The notes under the pieces are model-generated. The model had not been told where the DNA came from. It made no database searches and saw only the letters and a program-made list of their open reading frames with translations. From Apus apus (Eukaryota; Chordata; Aves; Apodiformes; Apodidae), in assembly GCF_020740795.1 (NCBI RefSeq), contig NC_067282.1, forward strand, positions 151,700,858 through 151,764,857: 64,000 nt of DNA, written 5' to 3'. Shown piece by piece: positions 36,401 to 49,300 of this stretch. The first letter of the stretch is position 1, and each line of letters starts with the position of its first letter. The translations under genes and the position numbers were made by a program.

Positions 36401-39400
36401 TGATTATCTTCTGTTCTTACAGTTGTTACCGTTTCTTTAACGAGCCATTCCAAATCATTTGCAGTGGAGATACCAAAGGTTGGAATTGTTCAGGAAGTCA
36501 CAGGGTCAATTGAAAAGAAAAAAAAAGATTGGCTGGAGAGCAGGAAATCGTTATTAAAAGTTATATGCTGCAGGGACGCATAAACTTAAACTGGGAAATA
36601 CCTATTTCTGCAAGAAATACCAGAAGGTATGAAGAGAGTGCTGCAGGAGTTTGGATTTTGTTGCTCTCTTTTATATCAAATATGATTTTCTGTTTTTCAA
36701 GTGCATTGACTCTTTATAGATGACAGAATCAGCTTTTAAATAGCTATTTTTGTGAATGGTTTAGCTAAATGAAAGAACCCCTTTTTTTCCAAGTTCTACC
36801 CTATCAGACAAAAACATTGGCTCAGAGCTGCCACCCAATGATCAGACCTTGTAAAATCACTTAATACAGGCAACCTGTATTATGAGACAATACACTGGAG
36901 GCCAACTAATTTCTCATTGTACAAAAACGGGCAGTGAAAGAGCATTTCCCCCTCCACTTTCCCCCTTTCTGTTCCTCTTCCCCAACATCTGCATGCCCTG
37001 TCCCTCCTTGCCTTGCCTGCAACAGGGTCCTTTGCTTAGAAAATTTGTTAACCTGATAACTTAGCTTCTTCTTTTTCTGTATTGATTTTCAGGCGGTTTA
37101 TCAAGGTGAATCAGTTCAGAGTGTGGCCAGGGAAGTGTCAGCACCAGCACAAACCAAGCAAGAAGGAACGAACTGCTGAGATCCGGGGAATGGGTAGAGG
37201 GGAGACTTCAGCTGCAGTGAGCACTTATTTCAACCCAGTTCTTGGCTAACTTCATCTGACATGCTACTTGATTCCAAAGCTGGCCTTAAATATACACATT
37301 TGTGTACCTGAAGCACTCTTGTCAACACAAGATAATGCTCCTTGCCAAGGTTCTGGCTAAATTATACTGCTCAGGACTCAGAGGCCTCAGGTACTGATTG
37401 CTCCCAGTAGCTGTGCTGTCTCACTGAAAGATACCCGAGTTATCCCTACATCTTTCAACCTATCACCCATCAGAAAGTCTTTGCCCCTGGCTGAGCTGGA
37501 ACCCTTGGCAAAGCAAAGAAGAATGAAGGGAGATGGCCACATGTACACCCATTGGGCATCAAAGAGCTATCACCCACCTGAGTGCACTATAAAATGCCAA
37601 CTATTTTGTACCATTTAAGTGCTTACAAAAATATTTCCATTTGTAAAAAGTGTACAAAGTGACTTTACTCCACTGCAGGACACAAACAACACAGTTTGCA
37701 GCAGAGTACAGTGGTGCACCAACAAGACCAAAAATCAGTCCATTTACCTTCTAATTTAGTCTCTTCATGAGCCTTTCACAGGTAGGAAAGGGCATTTGTT
37801 CCAAGCTGTACCATAATCCTGCCATCTGCTTGCCTTTATTTCTATTTATAACAGACATTAGAAATAGATCTGTAAATCTGTATTCTGATTCAGCCCACAT
37901 TGTGCTTTGTGTGTACATTAGCTAAATGTACCCAGAACTGCCTGCTTTCAGTACATCAGGGTCACTACAATTCTGTTCAGCTCCATGTTTTCTGGATTAG
38001 GACTTGCTGCAATCTCAGAAGACAGCATTTATTGTGTACTTAGAGTCATGGTGGTCACCAGTGCTGGACACAACACCAAGAAGAGAGTGTTCAGACAGAG
38101 CTGTGCTGTTCAGCTGAAGCCAGAGAGTGGTATGTGCTCAGTCTGGGGCCACTTGGTACTGGTGTAGTGGGAAAACACACAGGGAGGTTTCTACAAACTG
38201 CCATTTGGCCCGTCTCCTTAATTTGAAAGACCTGGACACATGCCTGGAAACATCTGAATTCCAAGTGTTTAATTACTGGTTGTGGAAAATTAAAATTTCT
38301 TGATTATCATTAGTTAATTTTTAACCTCCTTCACTACTTTTATGAAGTCCGCATATTGTTATCTAATCTCCAGCTGATGAAGGGTGAAGTAATGATCCTA
38401 ATTCTGCCCCAAAACAGTTCATATCAGGGAGCAAAGTGTCAGTCTTTTGAAACAGTGCAAGCCTGGGACCAGACAGGAAAGATCAAGGCGTCACTATTCC
38501 CAGGCACATACTCTGTGACTGTTGCACCTAACTGCTACACTTTAGAGCTGGGAGGCAGGATCCTGCAATAAGGGCCATTGAATACTGTGGGAAAAACACA
38601 TTGGGAAGCCCTAAAGACCCTGCATATCCTGCATCATTCAAGTCCTTGAGTGACTCTTGGTTACCATCCAGATGCACACTCTGAACTTCAGATTGTGCAG
38701 ACTGTGGGGTGCACGCACGTGCTTCTGAAAGACATTTGAGTTAGGTGAAGGGCTGACAGGGGTGAGTAGGGCTTGAGAGCTTCAGTAAGGATCCACTCAC
38801 ATTGGCGGTTATTTGCAGATTGGAGAAGTCCTGGGGCTTCTTGCAGATCTCCCATTCCCTTTAGGTGGAATAAGCTGGGTTTTTTTTTGTATTGGCTTGG
38901 CCTGCAAACAGTGTGGGCTTTAGTGAGTACCCTGATTGATGCCTCCTCTTCTCAGGTGAGTTTCTGTTTGTTTTCATACATTACTGCTGCTGCCTCCCAG
39001 GGCAAGGGCTTTCCCTGAAATGCTCCATGTGGCAGATACAAAAACAAAGCTAGAGTGGTGGGCACAGAACGTCCTTTCCTTCCCCATGTAGGCATCTGGT
39101 GCCAATGATACAGACTTGTGCCCATATTATAGAGTAGACACCATTTGTTGCCTTTCTAGCAAGAAAGCCTGAGTTGACCTCAGAAGCACCAATAGGGAGC
39201 TGGTTCTTTGCTTGGTGTGTCTAGCTGCTATGTACATACAGCTCTGAAGCTTCTCTGTGTGGGAGTTCTACAGCCTTTCAGTGTGGGGAGAGGTAGGCAG
39301 CATCCAGGTCCTTGGGCAACCCTGGCTCATTCCCAGCACATCCCCTGTACTTCTCTCTGGACTGCTGGGACAGCTGTCAAAGTATCATTAACCTTCTGGC

Positions 39401-39694
39401 AAATATGAGCTTGCACACACACAGCCCACAGGTCCTACTCCACCTTACGTGCTGAGCAGATGAATTTCTACATGGCTTCCTCTCACCACCACATCCCTCT
39501 GCAAGAGCATGTGCCTCACACACCAGTCAGGCCCACCTTACCAGTCACCAGCTAAGTGATGCTTTTGGTATTCACATTTAGGTTTACCTTGCATTGCTCT
39601 CCCCAAAGACACCCTAACGGAGAGGGAAAGAGAGCACCAGCACCAAGTCTGTTGTTGACAACTAGCAAGCAGTGGCTTCATACTTTTAGAGAGG
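33488..39694. other. intergenic, no firm gene
   Basis: I looked for a counterpart of the large CSF2RB tail exon and found none of its motifs. A possible acceptor (gattttcag, ending 37093) opens 51 codons to a TAA near 37246 in the right phase, but the protein resembles nothing I know. No clear transposon was recognised. Confidence 0.4.
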
Positions 39695-39700
39695 TTTATT
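39695..39700 (-). terminator. AATAAA polyadenylation signal for TEX33
   Basis: TTTATT on the plus strand is AATAAA on the minus strand, about 60 bases after the TEX33 stop codon. It fits a very short 3' UTR. Confidence 0.65.
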
Positions 39701-39758
39701 AAAAGGCTGAGGAAGAAGATACTTCTCTGAATGTAGCTCAGTCCTCTACCTTCACCTT

Positions 39759-42700
39759 CTAAGGCTTGCTTTTCTTCTTTCCATATTTGTCCTCCAATGC
39801 TTTCTGTACGTTAAGATCTAGTGCATGTTTCTTATACCATTCTCCTGTAAAGAAGGCAAATCATAGTTCAGTTACAGCCTCCCTTCTCAAGCCATTAACA
39901 CTCAAGGATTTTTCTAGCTGTAAAGCTCCTAACTTGTGAAAATGTCAATTTCTAGAGCCCCCACACCTTTGCCCAAACCCATCCATTGTCCTTGGCAGAA
40001 GCCATCACCCATCTCAGGCAGAGAGATCACCCATCTCAGGAATTCAGCAAGGTAGTTTTCCTGGCAGAAACCATACCTAGCTCATCAGTTCTCCTTCCAT
40101 GCCAATTCTTGGGGTCCCTGATTGCCTTCTGAATTATTTCAGGGGTGTAGGAATCTTTCATCAAGCTTTGGCTCTTCAGTGGGCCACCTGCAAGAAACAG
40201 CAAATAAGGAACTGTACACAGAAATCACCCCACTGCAGTCCTGGAATTGAGCAGGGGAGCAACACCAACACTTTCTAGAGCTCAGGAAAAGGCATATTTG
40301 ACTGCAACACCTTTGATTGGGTGTGTGGCCCGGTGCTGAATAATAGCTTCCTCACCACCCAGGAGGGAGATTGTGGTTGGCAAATTATCTGCTTTTTATC
40401 TTCAAGTGTGAGACACACACAGAGGGTGTCACAAGCTATCATCTTTATTTGTATCCTAGTGCCCTTTCTTTAGTCAAGTGCCCACTTATCTCCTGTTGAA
40501 TCCCCTCAGTCATGTGAGTAATTTCCTATTCAGCAGCACAGCTCCACCAGAAGCACCATATTACCACTCCAGGCCTTCTCAGCTCCTTTTCTGCCAGGAT
40601 GCTTAGCAAATAGTTCCCAACTGTGACTTCTCTTTTTATGCCCTCTTGACTTTTAGCCATTTCAGGGGGGTTTATTTTAATCTGTTATGCTTTCCTCTTC
40701 ACCTTTTTTATTGTACCCTTTCCTTGATAATAATGGTGCTGAGCTCCCTGGGGAAAGATGTCCTTCCTTCCTGTGTGACTGAACAAATCCAGGCCAATGC
40801 AGTCTTGGCAACCCAGCAAAGCCTTGTCATGGAACATAATGTGGAAGGAAAATGAATCTGTCTCATGCTGATACATAAGAAACCAGAATCAGAGACAACT
40901 GTTTCAGAGTGTCTTGGATATGGTAACAAGGTAACAAGAAGAGGATGAATTCCCAATTTAAGTTTAGCTGGAGGGATCCCTGGGGTCCTTGGAACAGAGG
41001 ATTGGGGAAGACATTGCAGAGCCACACATCTCTAAAGGTCTTGAAGAGAAACAGCATCATTAATGGCCCTGGAAGTAACTTGGGACTGGAGATGACAGGG
41101 GACTTTGAATTGCAAATGGTGTTCATTTGGACAGCTCTGAATGTGAAGGACAGGGTCATGATCCACCTCCACTTCTCACATCTTGGAAAAAAAAAATAGA
41201 AAGGACTACAACACATAGAAAGGAAGGCTCTAGCTTTCATTTCTTCAAGCACCACAGCCTGGAAAAGCAGTGACTGTGGATTGAAGGAATAAGAGGGGAA
41301 AGTGAGGGTCACCTACACTCAGATCTCTACTCAAAGCAATGTGGCTGCCTTGAGCCCAGGCAAAGTGTAGATGGAACCAGCTTTGAAGATCAGGCATAGG
41401 TATGGGTATCCACTCACCTTGGAATATATTTGACCTCAGGTTAAAACCCAGATGGTTGTAATCAGCAAAAGATGGAGGAGAGTCCAAGGGGTTTTTCAGC
41501 ATTTTAGTACGGTCGCCGATTCTCTTCTGTCCCATGATTAACGCGGCCTCGCACAGAGCTCGACGTTCCTGAAAACCCAAAGAACGAGGAACCACTCTGA
41601 GTCCACATTCCTTAAGTGAAAGCAAACCCCTCATATTTCCACTCCCACATAAGTCTTTGAGTTATGACTAATCCCTGGGACCTGGGTCTGTCCTTGAGTC
41701 TCCCTCAGTGGCTGCTGTAGGCATTGTAATTGCATGGGATGAATAGGACTGATGAAAAGGGAATTAGGAAGGGATGATAGTGTTGGGACCTGGACTCAGT
41801 CCTGGTGCTACACTGTTTTGCCTTGCTGAGTTGGGACTCTGCCTGGCTACAGGAACCTTATAAATGGAAGAGGGGTGGGAAAAGATAATTTAAAAAGACA
41901 TGGGAAAGGCTTTCTGTGGAATGTGTCACTGCCCCATAGGGTGAAGCCCAAATCCATCCCCCTACATGTCTTCTATAAACTGCTAATATACTGCTAATAT
42001 CCCACCCACTTAGCCTCCTGCTAAACCATAAAAACAGCCTTCAACCAGCCACAAAGGATACATGAAACAGCTTCGTCCAATACCTTGTCTTCCCTGGTAA
42101 GTTCATCTGCACTGGCTGATTTATATTTGCTACTATCAGAGATGGAGCTCGTTCTCTTTCTGTTCTCCAGAGGGAGCTTCCATTCTGCTTTCCCATCTGG
42201 CCCTAATGATGCTAAAGATTCTTTGGGACTTAATCTGTTGCAGGTCTCCTTGGCTTTTTCATAGCTGGCTTTGATGGTCTTCCTGGAAGATTCAGGTCCT
42301 CTAGACTTCAGGGTCTGGTGCTTGCCTGTTGCTGGTTCTTTAGTACTTGATGTGGATTTGGTTCCCTCTGCTTCCCTCTGCCTGGATATTGCAGAGTGGC
42401 GGTAGGTGTTGCTCCCCTCTCTTGGCTCATGCCCACTATCTTCTGTTTCCTCTTCAAGTCTTCCTGAATTAAGACTCTCAGTGGAGGGAGTTTTGGTCTG
42501 GAGACTCTCTTTCCTCTGTTTTTTATTCTGAACACACTTTGCTGAAAGAGGTACTGGGGATTTAATAGACGTGGAGTTCTTTGCTCTTGCCTCAGCCACT
42601 GAGTCCTTGGAGATCTCCCAGGAGTCTCTGCTGGGGTTCCTTTGGGATGTTTCCTGTCTGCTGGGACATAAGCCTTCTAGAGGAAGCTCTTGTTTCTCTT

Positions 42701-45565
42701 CCTCAGGTTCAACTTGAAGACAAAAATAATAGCTCAATGAATTTGATACTGTTTTGACAACAGGTGATACTGTAAATGAAGCTGGAAGCAACCAGACATG
42801 TCCTTGAGCCATTGTCAGACAACAAAATAAACAGTAAAGGTCACAAATAAGGAAAGAGAAAAAAAAACACCCCAAACAAACAACTAAGCAGTGTTATACC
42901 AGTATTCCTCCAGAACCAGGCAAAGGTTCCTGAGGAGCAAGAGATGAACATGCAAGGAAGTGCAGAAGGAAATATCTTGTGGTGAAGCACACAGGCAAAG
43001 GTCTGTGTTTTCTTATGTGTAGGGGCTCCTCCAAACCATGATGACTCTCACTCTCAGGAACATGCAGTTGTAGTCTCTGTGGCTCATCAGCATTTGCTGA
43101 TGAATTCAGAGGACATCAGTGGCTCATTGTGCTTGTGCAGGGAGTAGTGAGACAAGTCACAGTTTGGACAGGGAACTGCTTGAAAGAGTCCAGCGCAGAG
43201 CCACAAAGATGATTAAGGGAGTGGAACATCTCCCTTATGAGGAAAGGCTGAGGGAGCTGGGTCTCTTTAGTTTGGAGAAAAGGAGACTGAGGGGTGACCT
43301 CATCAATGTTTACAAATACGTAAAGGGTGAGTGTCAAGAAGATGGAGTTAAGCTTTTTTCAGTGATGACCAGTGATAGGACAAGGAGTAATGGATACAAA
43401 TTGGAGCATAGGAGGTTTAAGGTGAATATCAGAAAAATTTTTTTTACTGTGAGAGTGACAGAGCACTGGAACAGGCTGCCCAGAGAGGTTGTGGAGTCTC
43501 CTTCTCTGGAGACATTCAAAACCCACCTGGACGCCTTCCTGTGTGATGTACTCTAGGTGACCCTGCTCTGGCGGGGGGGTTGGACTAGATGATCTTTCGA
43601 GGTCCCTTCCAACCCCTATGTTTCTATGATTCTATGATTCTATGAAGTCCACTAGTGGAGGAAGACAAGCTTGGCATGGAGTGATCTTAGCCCATCAGTC
43701 CATGGCACATGGGATCCCTGTCTGAGTAGTTTCCTTTCACAGAGGTACGTGCTCAATGGGAGGGAGGGAATGACATGCAGCCTCACAAGCTGTACTGCAG
43801 AGCAAGCTATAAAGGAGGAACAGCTTCTCTGACATCTTGCTTACCTGAAGTACTTCTGGCCAGCACATAGTCACAGTCGTCAGGGGAAGGGGAAGTTGGA
43901 ATGTCTAGCACTTCCTTGGAAGAGAAACAAAGGCTCTGTCAGGCTCAGAGGTGGGAAGGAAGGGGATGGTGGTCCTGCTCATCTTTAGATAACAATAGGT
44001 TATTCTCACACAAATGTATTATACACCTTCTGATAAAGATAGTGCTTCCCCTGCCTACCTGCATGGCTGGTCCTACAACCCATGATCATCTCAGATTAAA
44101 AAGCACAGAAGTCCTGCAGGGTTTCACATCAACAGCTCACATGGGACAGCCTGCCTAGGACACGGCCAGCCAGCGTCTCTGTGGAACACTGAGCTGCAAG
44201 AGTTCTCACAGGTAATGCTGCCGACACAAGCCAAATTGGAAAAAAACTCAGACAAAATGTGATTTTTTCAGTCTGAAACACCTAGAGATGTCAGACCTGT
44301 CATGTGCTGTACAACTACAAAAGCTCTTTTCTTTGGTGCATTAAAATAAGGCCATAAAAAGTGAGGAGAGGAGGTGATGCTGAGGGGGCTGGAAGCCTTC
44401 CACTCCAGAGGTAACTCACCAGGGCTGACTTGAACCAGCAGCTTGTGTTCTACTCTGTACCAGTACTTTGGAGCAGCATGTCTGGTACAACACTGGGATC
44501 TTGAAGTTACTGTATTAATCAGACTCCAGGAGTCAATGCTGTGTGCTCTGCAAGATCTTAAAGACCTCTTCCAACCAAAATGGTTCTATGATTCTACGAT
44601 TCAGATACAGAACCTCTCCCACATAAAGAACAGAGCTACAAGAGCTAAAGAGAGGAAGCCAGTCCCAGCTCACAGGGACTGTATTCATTTCCACCTCCTA
44701 CCTAAGAATACGTCTGTTTGTTATTATTACTACATTCAGTGGAAAGAACTTTCCAGTCTGCTGTTGTAGAAATTCCTCCTCTCCTATTTCTTCCAAAGAA
44801 GAATTTCTGTGTAATGAGGCAAGGTGCTCATTTCCCAAATCCTGTTCATTGATAGCTTTCATTTTGCCAGTTTCTCCTGGATAAAAGGACACTGAAGCCT
44901 GCAACTGTTCCTGCTTTCTAGTTTGTAGCTGTATGTGATGTTATTGTTGTTGCTTATTGTTCATTTTACTTCTGAGCCTGAAGGTCTGAAGTCAAAGCAC
45001 CACTCTGCGACTCCCACATACTGACGTCAAGAAGGATTTTAAGGCCATTTTACCATCCTCCTAGATAACAGAAGCCACAGACTTCGGTCTACTTATTCCT
45101 CTGCAAAGCCAATTCTGGGAGGGACAACAGATGATGCACCAGAAAACATGTATCTTGATCGAAGAGTGATTAAATTTGATCTTTCTTTCTGAATGAAAAA
45201 AACCACCTCAAAAAACACGTTTACTTTCCTAATACTCTGAGTTTCCTGACATGCAGCCATGGAGGAAAGAGGGAGCTGTCTTTCCAGGGGAAAAATTAAC
45301 CTACTCAGGCAGGTGAAGGAATTGGTATGTCTTGCTCACCAGCCATAACATGTGGACAACAAAGGTTTCACATACCACTTCTGGCTAGGCCTCCAAAACA
45401 TGAGGAGATTTCAGTAACTTTTCAGACCTGAGAAGCTCCATAGGTATAAAAATGACACTGGATTTTAAATTTTTTTTCTTGTTTTTCAAAAAGAAAAGAT
45501 CCAGGATTAAACATGAGACAAAGCCTCTTGCACTCTTCCATAACTACCTCTCTCACCTGGTCCAT
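39759..45565 (-). CDS. TEX33: TEX33 / CIMIP4 ciliary microtubule inner protein (6 coding exons, 351 aa)
   Basis: Testis-expressed protein 33, also named CIMIP4, which in mammals belongs to the ciliary/sperm microtubule inner protein group. Coding exons, in transcript order: 45565-45557, 43914-43845, 42712-42084, 41568-41418, 40187-40077, 39844-39759. They sum to 1056 nt with all phases closing and GT-AG borders. The N-terminal two thirds ([13 protein letters not shown] onward, and the 629-nt exon) is charged, Ser/Lys/Glu-rich and probably disordered. The C-terminal 115 residues form the conserved part: [51 protein letters not shown] and [15 protein letters not shown]. These resemble mammalian TEX33 (SYTPEVIE, HWHGR, LQKALEEKYG). 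The first coding exon holds only three codons (MDQ), so its assignment is the least secure part. Position between CSF2RB and TST agrees with mammalian synteny. Confidence 0.88.
42084..42712 (-). CDS. TEX33: TEX33 large disordered exon
   Basis: A 629-nt exon, entry phase 1, exit phase 0, ending in EDK before a gtattg donor. The encoded 210 residues are rich in Ser, Lys, Glu and Arg with no recognisable fold. Confidence 0.8.
43165..43650 (+). mobile_element. CR1 LINE 3' fragment in a TEX33 intron
   Basis: Plus-strand (antisense to TEX33) CR1 with an unbroken end of ORF2 (phrases [31 protein letters not shown] and [16 protein letters not shown]). The 3' end follows, with three ATTCTATG tail units at about 43623-43645. 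The intact frame suggests a fairly young copy. Confidence 0.92.
44540..44603 (+). mobile_element. CR1 3' tail fragment
   Basis: A short plus-strand remnant with a diverged CTTCCAACCAAAATGG phrase and the tail TTCTATGATTCTACGATT. Confidence 0.75.
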
Positions 45566-46203
45566 GATCCCTGATGTGGTGCCACAGTCACTTGTTCAGG
45601 TCCTGCTGAAGTCCAGGTATGGAGCTGGTATGGAACAGTTGCTAGGGAACAACCCTCCCTCTATCTATGAGCTGTAGTCTCCACGGGAACCAGAGGAAAC
45701 ATGGTAGAGAGCAGGGTCATCCTTGCTGATTGAAAGAACAAGGAGAGTGAAAAGGAGAGTAAAAGGCTCATGTCTCATGAAACATCTGTGCCCAGATGTT
45801 CTCATCACATACATAGGAATTTCTTGAGACTTCTGTAACACAGTCGCAATAAATCAACAAGGCTGTATTTCAGCAGCACTGGATCTCCTAGTGTCTCCAA
45901 ATGCTTCACATGAGCTCAGTGATTCCCATCAGAGAGAAAGGGGAAGGTGTCTCCATTTTCCACATTAAAAAAATAGAGATGGTGGGCTGGAAAAAGGTCT
46001 TACATTAAGTCAATGTCAGAACCACAGCTTGGTCCTCCTGCGTTCAGCATCCAGTGCTGTATTTTAGCCCTAGACTTAGTCTCCAGGGAAGAGTGCAACT
46101 CTTCTTCATGTTGCAGAGCTACTTTTCCCACCCAGAACAAGCAAGTCACGGGCAACAGAGAAGAATTAGAAATATTCACAGACATATAATCTTAGAAGTA
46201 GAT
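45566..46203. other. TEX33 5' flank / TST 3' flank
   Basis: A gap of about 0.64 kb between the TEX33 start codon and the TST poly(A) signal. It should hold the TEX33 5' UTR and promoter. It is not GC-rich and no core promoter motif stands out. Confidence 0.4.
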
Positions 46204-46209
46204 TTTATT
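46204..46209 (-). terminator. AATAAA polyadenylation signal for TST
   Basis: TTTATT on the plus strand, about 170 bases past the TST stop codon at 46378-46380. Confidence 0.6.
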
Positions 46210-46377
46210 CGCTGTGAGAAACCGAAAGGTGAATAGGAATCTACCAGTGATTCTTAGAAAAGAAAGGCAAACTATCAATCAACATGATTTTTTTTTTCAC
46301 TTCCACCTCCTCCCTTCCCTTGTACCCTGATCTGGAGGCAGCTGTGTGGTCTCCTTGCCCAAGAAACAACTCTCCCT

Positions 46378-49300
46378 CTAGGCCTTGTTGCGCTTCAACT
46401 CAGAGACCTTGTAGCGAGCTGGGGCACGGTGGAACCACTCTGACCAGGAACCATCATAAATAGCCACGTCACGCTTGCCACACAGGTAGGCTGCCAAGGC
46501 AATGTGACATGCCGTGACGCCTTTGCGGCACGTGGCTGCAAGTGGCTTGGAGAGATCCACATTCTTCTCACGGAATATTTGTTGGATCTCCTCAATGCTC
46601 TTCTCATGGCCAGTTTCTGTTAGGAACGAGTGGAAGGGGATGTTCACAGCGCCAGGGATGTGACCAGATTCCAGCCCTGCAAGGGTGAACAAGAAAAGCA
46701 AACATGAGCAAGGAGTCGTTAACACAGGTGATGGAAGACACCTACAAAAGAGACACTGAAGAAACATCACCGCAGATACTCCTCCTCTCTCCAAGATACT
46801 GATTTGTTTCAGGTGATGATGAAGATTCAAAGCAGTATGGGGCTAAAAAGAGGAGTATTTACCCCCGAAAGCAGTGACAGGTATGAATCTGAGTAAGTCC
46901 TAGACGTGACAAGAATCAAAGAACCACTACAGAAAAGATCCTAACAAAGGCATTAAGGGGATTTGTATAAAGAAGAATGTAGCAGGGCAGTTCTGACCTT
47001 CCCCAAGCATGCCAGCAGTGTGTAGTGACACAGTTTTCAGAAGCAGGATGTGTGGCTTGTACGTGGAATTTGTGAAGGTGGTTGTCTGTTCACAGTTTAT
47101 TCCTTTGCCACCTTAACTTTGTATTTCAGAAAAGTAAAGCAACCTGAAGTCAGCCACATTACTGCTAAGGCAGCTACTGTGGGGCAATGGGGACAAAGAA
47201 GTGAGAATTTAGATTTTCTGTCACTTTTAGATACTCCATGGATGAAATCAGCATGGGCTCTGTTTTTTCACTGGTACAGCTGACAGCTTCAGGTGAGTTT
47301 AAAGTTCCATCTCAAGAACAAGGTATTTAGAGAGAAGCAGAAATATAAATATGATGGATAAGGTTTTCATCATGGCCTTGAAATTCAAACTCTGTCACTA
47401 CAGGCTTAATCAAAGTCCACCACACTAAGTGGAAACTTTTCCACTGACTTTGTTAGGCTTTGATTCAAGCCTCACTGGAGCAGGAAACATTATATATTAA
47501 GCTGAAAATGCATTTCAGGGAATGGCTCCTTGCTAGGTTTGAACTTCTAATGAGATAGCCCTGGGAAGGTCATATAAATAGTACTTTGTTTCACTGAGAG
47601 CTTTCCATTTGCCTAAGTCATCAGGGTACCTGGTTTTAGGAGATGGGAGAGTCTGGGGCAGAGAACCTTTATCACCCTTAAATTATTAAAGTATACCCAG
47701 TCAGAGATGGACATCACACTTCATAATGACACTGCAGTTTGGTTGCTCATGCAGAGCGATGTCATGACATGATGAGATATGTCATATGGGGAAACCAGGG
47801 CTTGGGCAGGGTACTGTGGAAGGGATTTTTGCTCTGCTGGACAGAAACTGAGAGCCTAAAGAGAGCTGAAGCTGCCCTGAGCCAGCTTCAAAAAATTGCT
47901 CCCAGTTCCAGATGGACCCTCTTTTTCTCTTGATTCATCCTCCCTGACTGCCTCAGAAATTTGGCACTGTTGTGTACTTGTCACCTTTTGTATCCTTCAG
48001 GAGTGTTGAGCACTACAGGGAGAAGTCAGGAGAAAAACTGCTGACTTCTGGAGGGACGAACATTAAAACAAAACCAAAACAAGCAAACAAACAAAACCAA
48101 CAACAAAAACCCAAACAACAACAACAAAACCCCAACACAAAAAAACAACCATGCTTTGGACTGATGCTTCCATTGCTTTTTTCCAGTTCCAGAAAATAAG
48201 TTTATAATTTCAGTACAGAGAACTGCAAAACTCATGCTCATTAATATAGTGTCTGTATGACAGAAGGGAAATAATAAAAAAAGTGAGTGCAGTGTGAGAA
48301 AACTTTGGTTTTTGTTCTCAGCAGAGCTTCTTACTTGGAGGGCTACAAGCCTGAGTTTGGCTACTGTTTCCCCAAGGCATGAATGGTCCTGACCCTGTCA
48401 TTTGGCACGGGATTTCTGCAAGGCTCTGCTGCAGTACTGGTGATCACCCCAATACAGACAGGTCTGTGAGCTGCAGAATGAGGCTGTCACAGCATCCAAG
48501 GGTAATGGGAGGGGTACTGAGATCAAGAACTCCTGAGGGCTGAACTAGAAGAGCCAGCTCTTGCTCAAAGAAGCTTGCTGGGTCACCAATTCAGTTCTTA
48601 GGTGTCCCAGGCCCCATGGTCATGATCTCTTCTCTAGTCTGTTCACACATCCTAAAATAGGTAGGTTTGTACCCTTTTCTTACTGGAGACTGCCATGACA
48701 TACTCTCAACACCCTTAAACAACTCTCTAGTTGGGAGCTGAGCAGATCTGAAAAGAACTGTCTCATTTTAGAGTATTTTTTACTTTGATCAATAAGGAGA
48801 CTTCCTTGCTCCAGAGAGTCAAAACTGGAGTCAGAGATCAGTGCTTGCACTCCATGAGTGAAGGATGAGGAATTCTGTAGAAACTGCATTTACTCATATA
48901 TGTGGGTGGTGTGTTCAGCTGAAAGAAGGAGCTGACGTTGCACAACCACAACCCATCGGACTTGGCTAAGAAGTGCTCTTGAGTGTCTGAGGAAGTTTTA
49001 CCAGCTCTCTCTCTGCTAGGACAAGAGGAGAGAAACACAGGACTGGAAGGCAAGGCAGGATGCAGCTGGGATCTGAACAGAGGAGAGGATACATCTGCTC
49101 CTTCCTCATATGACACCAAGCATACTCCACACCAGATTCCTGTAATCACTTTTAGAAAGTCAAGGAACCCTGGGATTACAGAACCTGGCTCCTAGCTATT
49201 ACAGTGATCACTTTATAGGCTCCCTCTCATAAAACCATCCATTTCAGAAACAGTTTGGATCCTTGCCATCAAACTTCCCTCCTTGCTCAGATGAGGAGGA

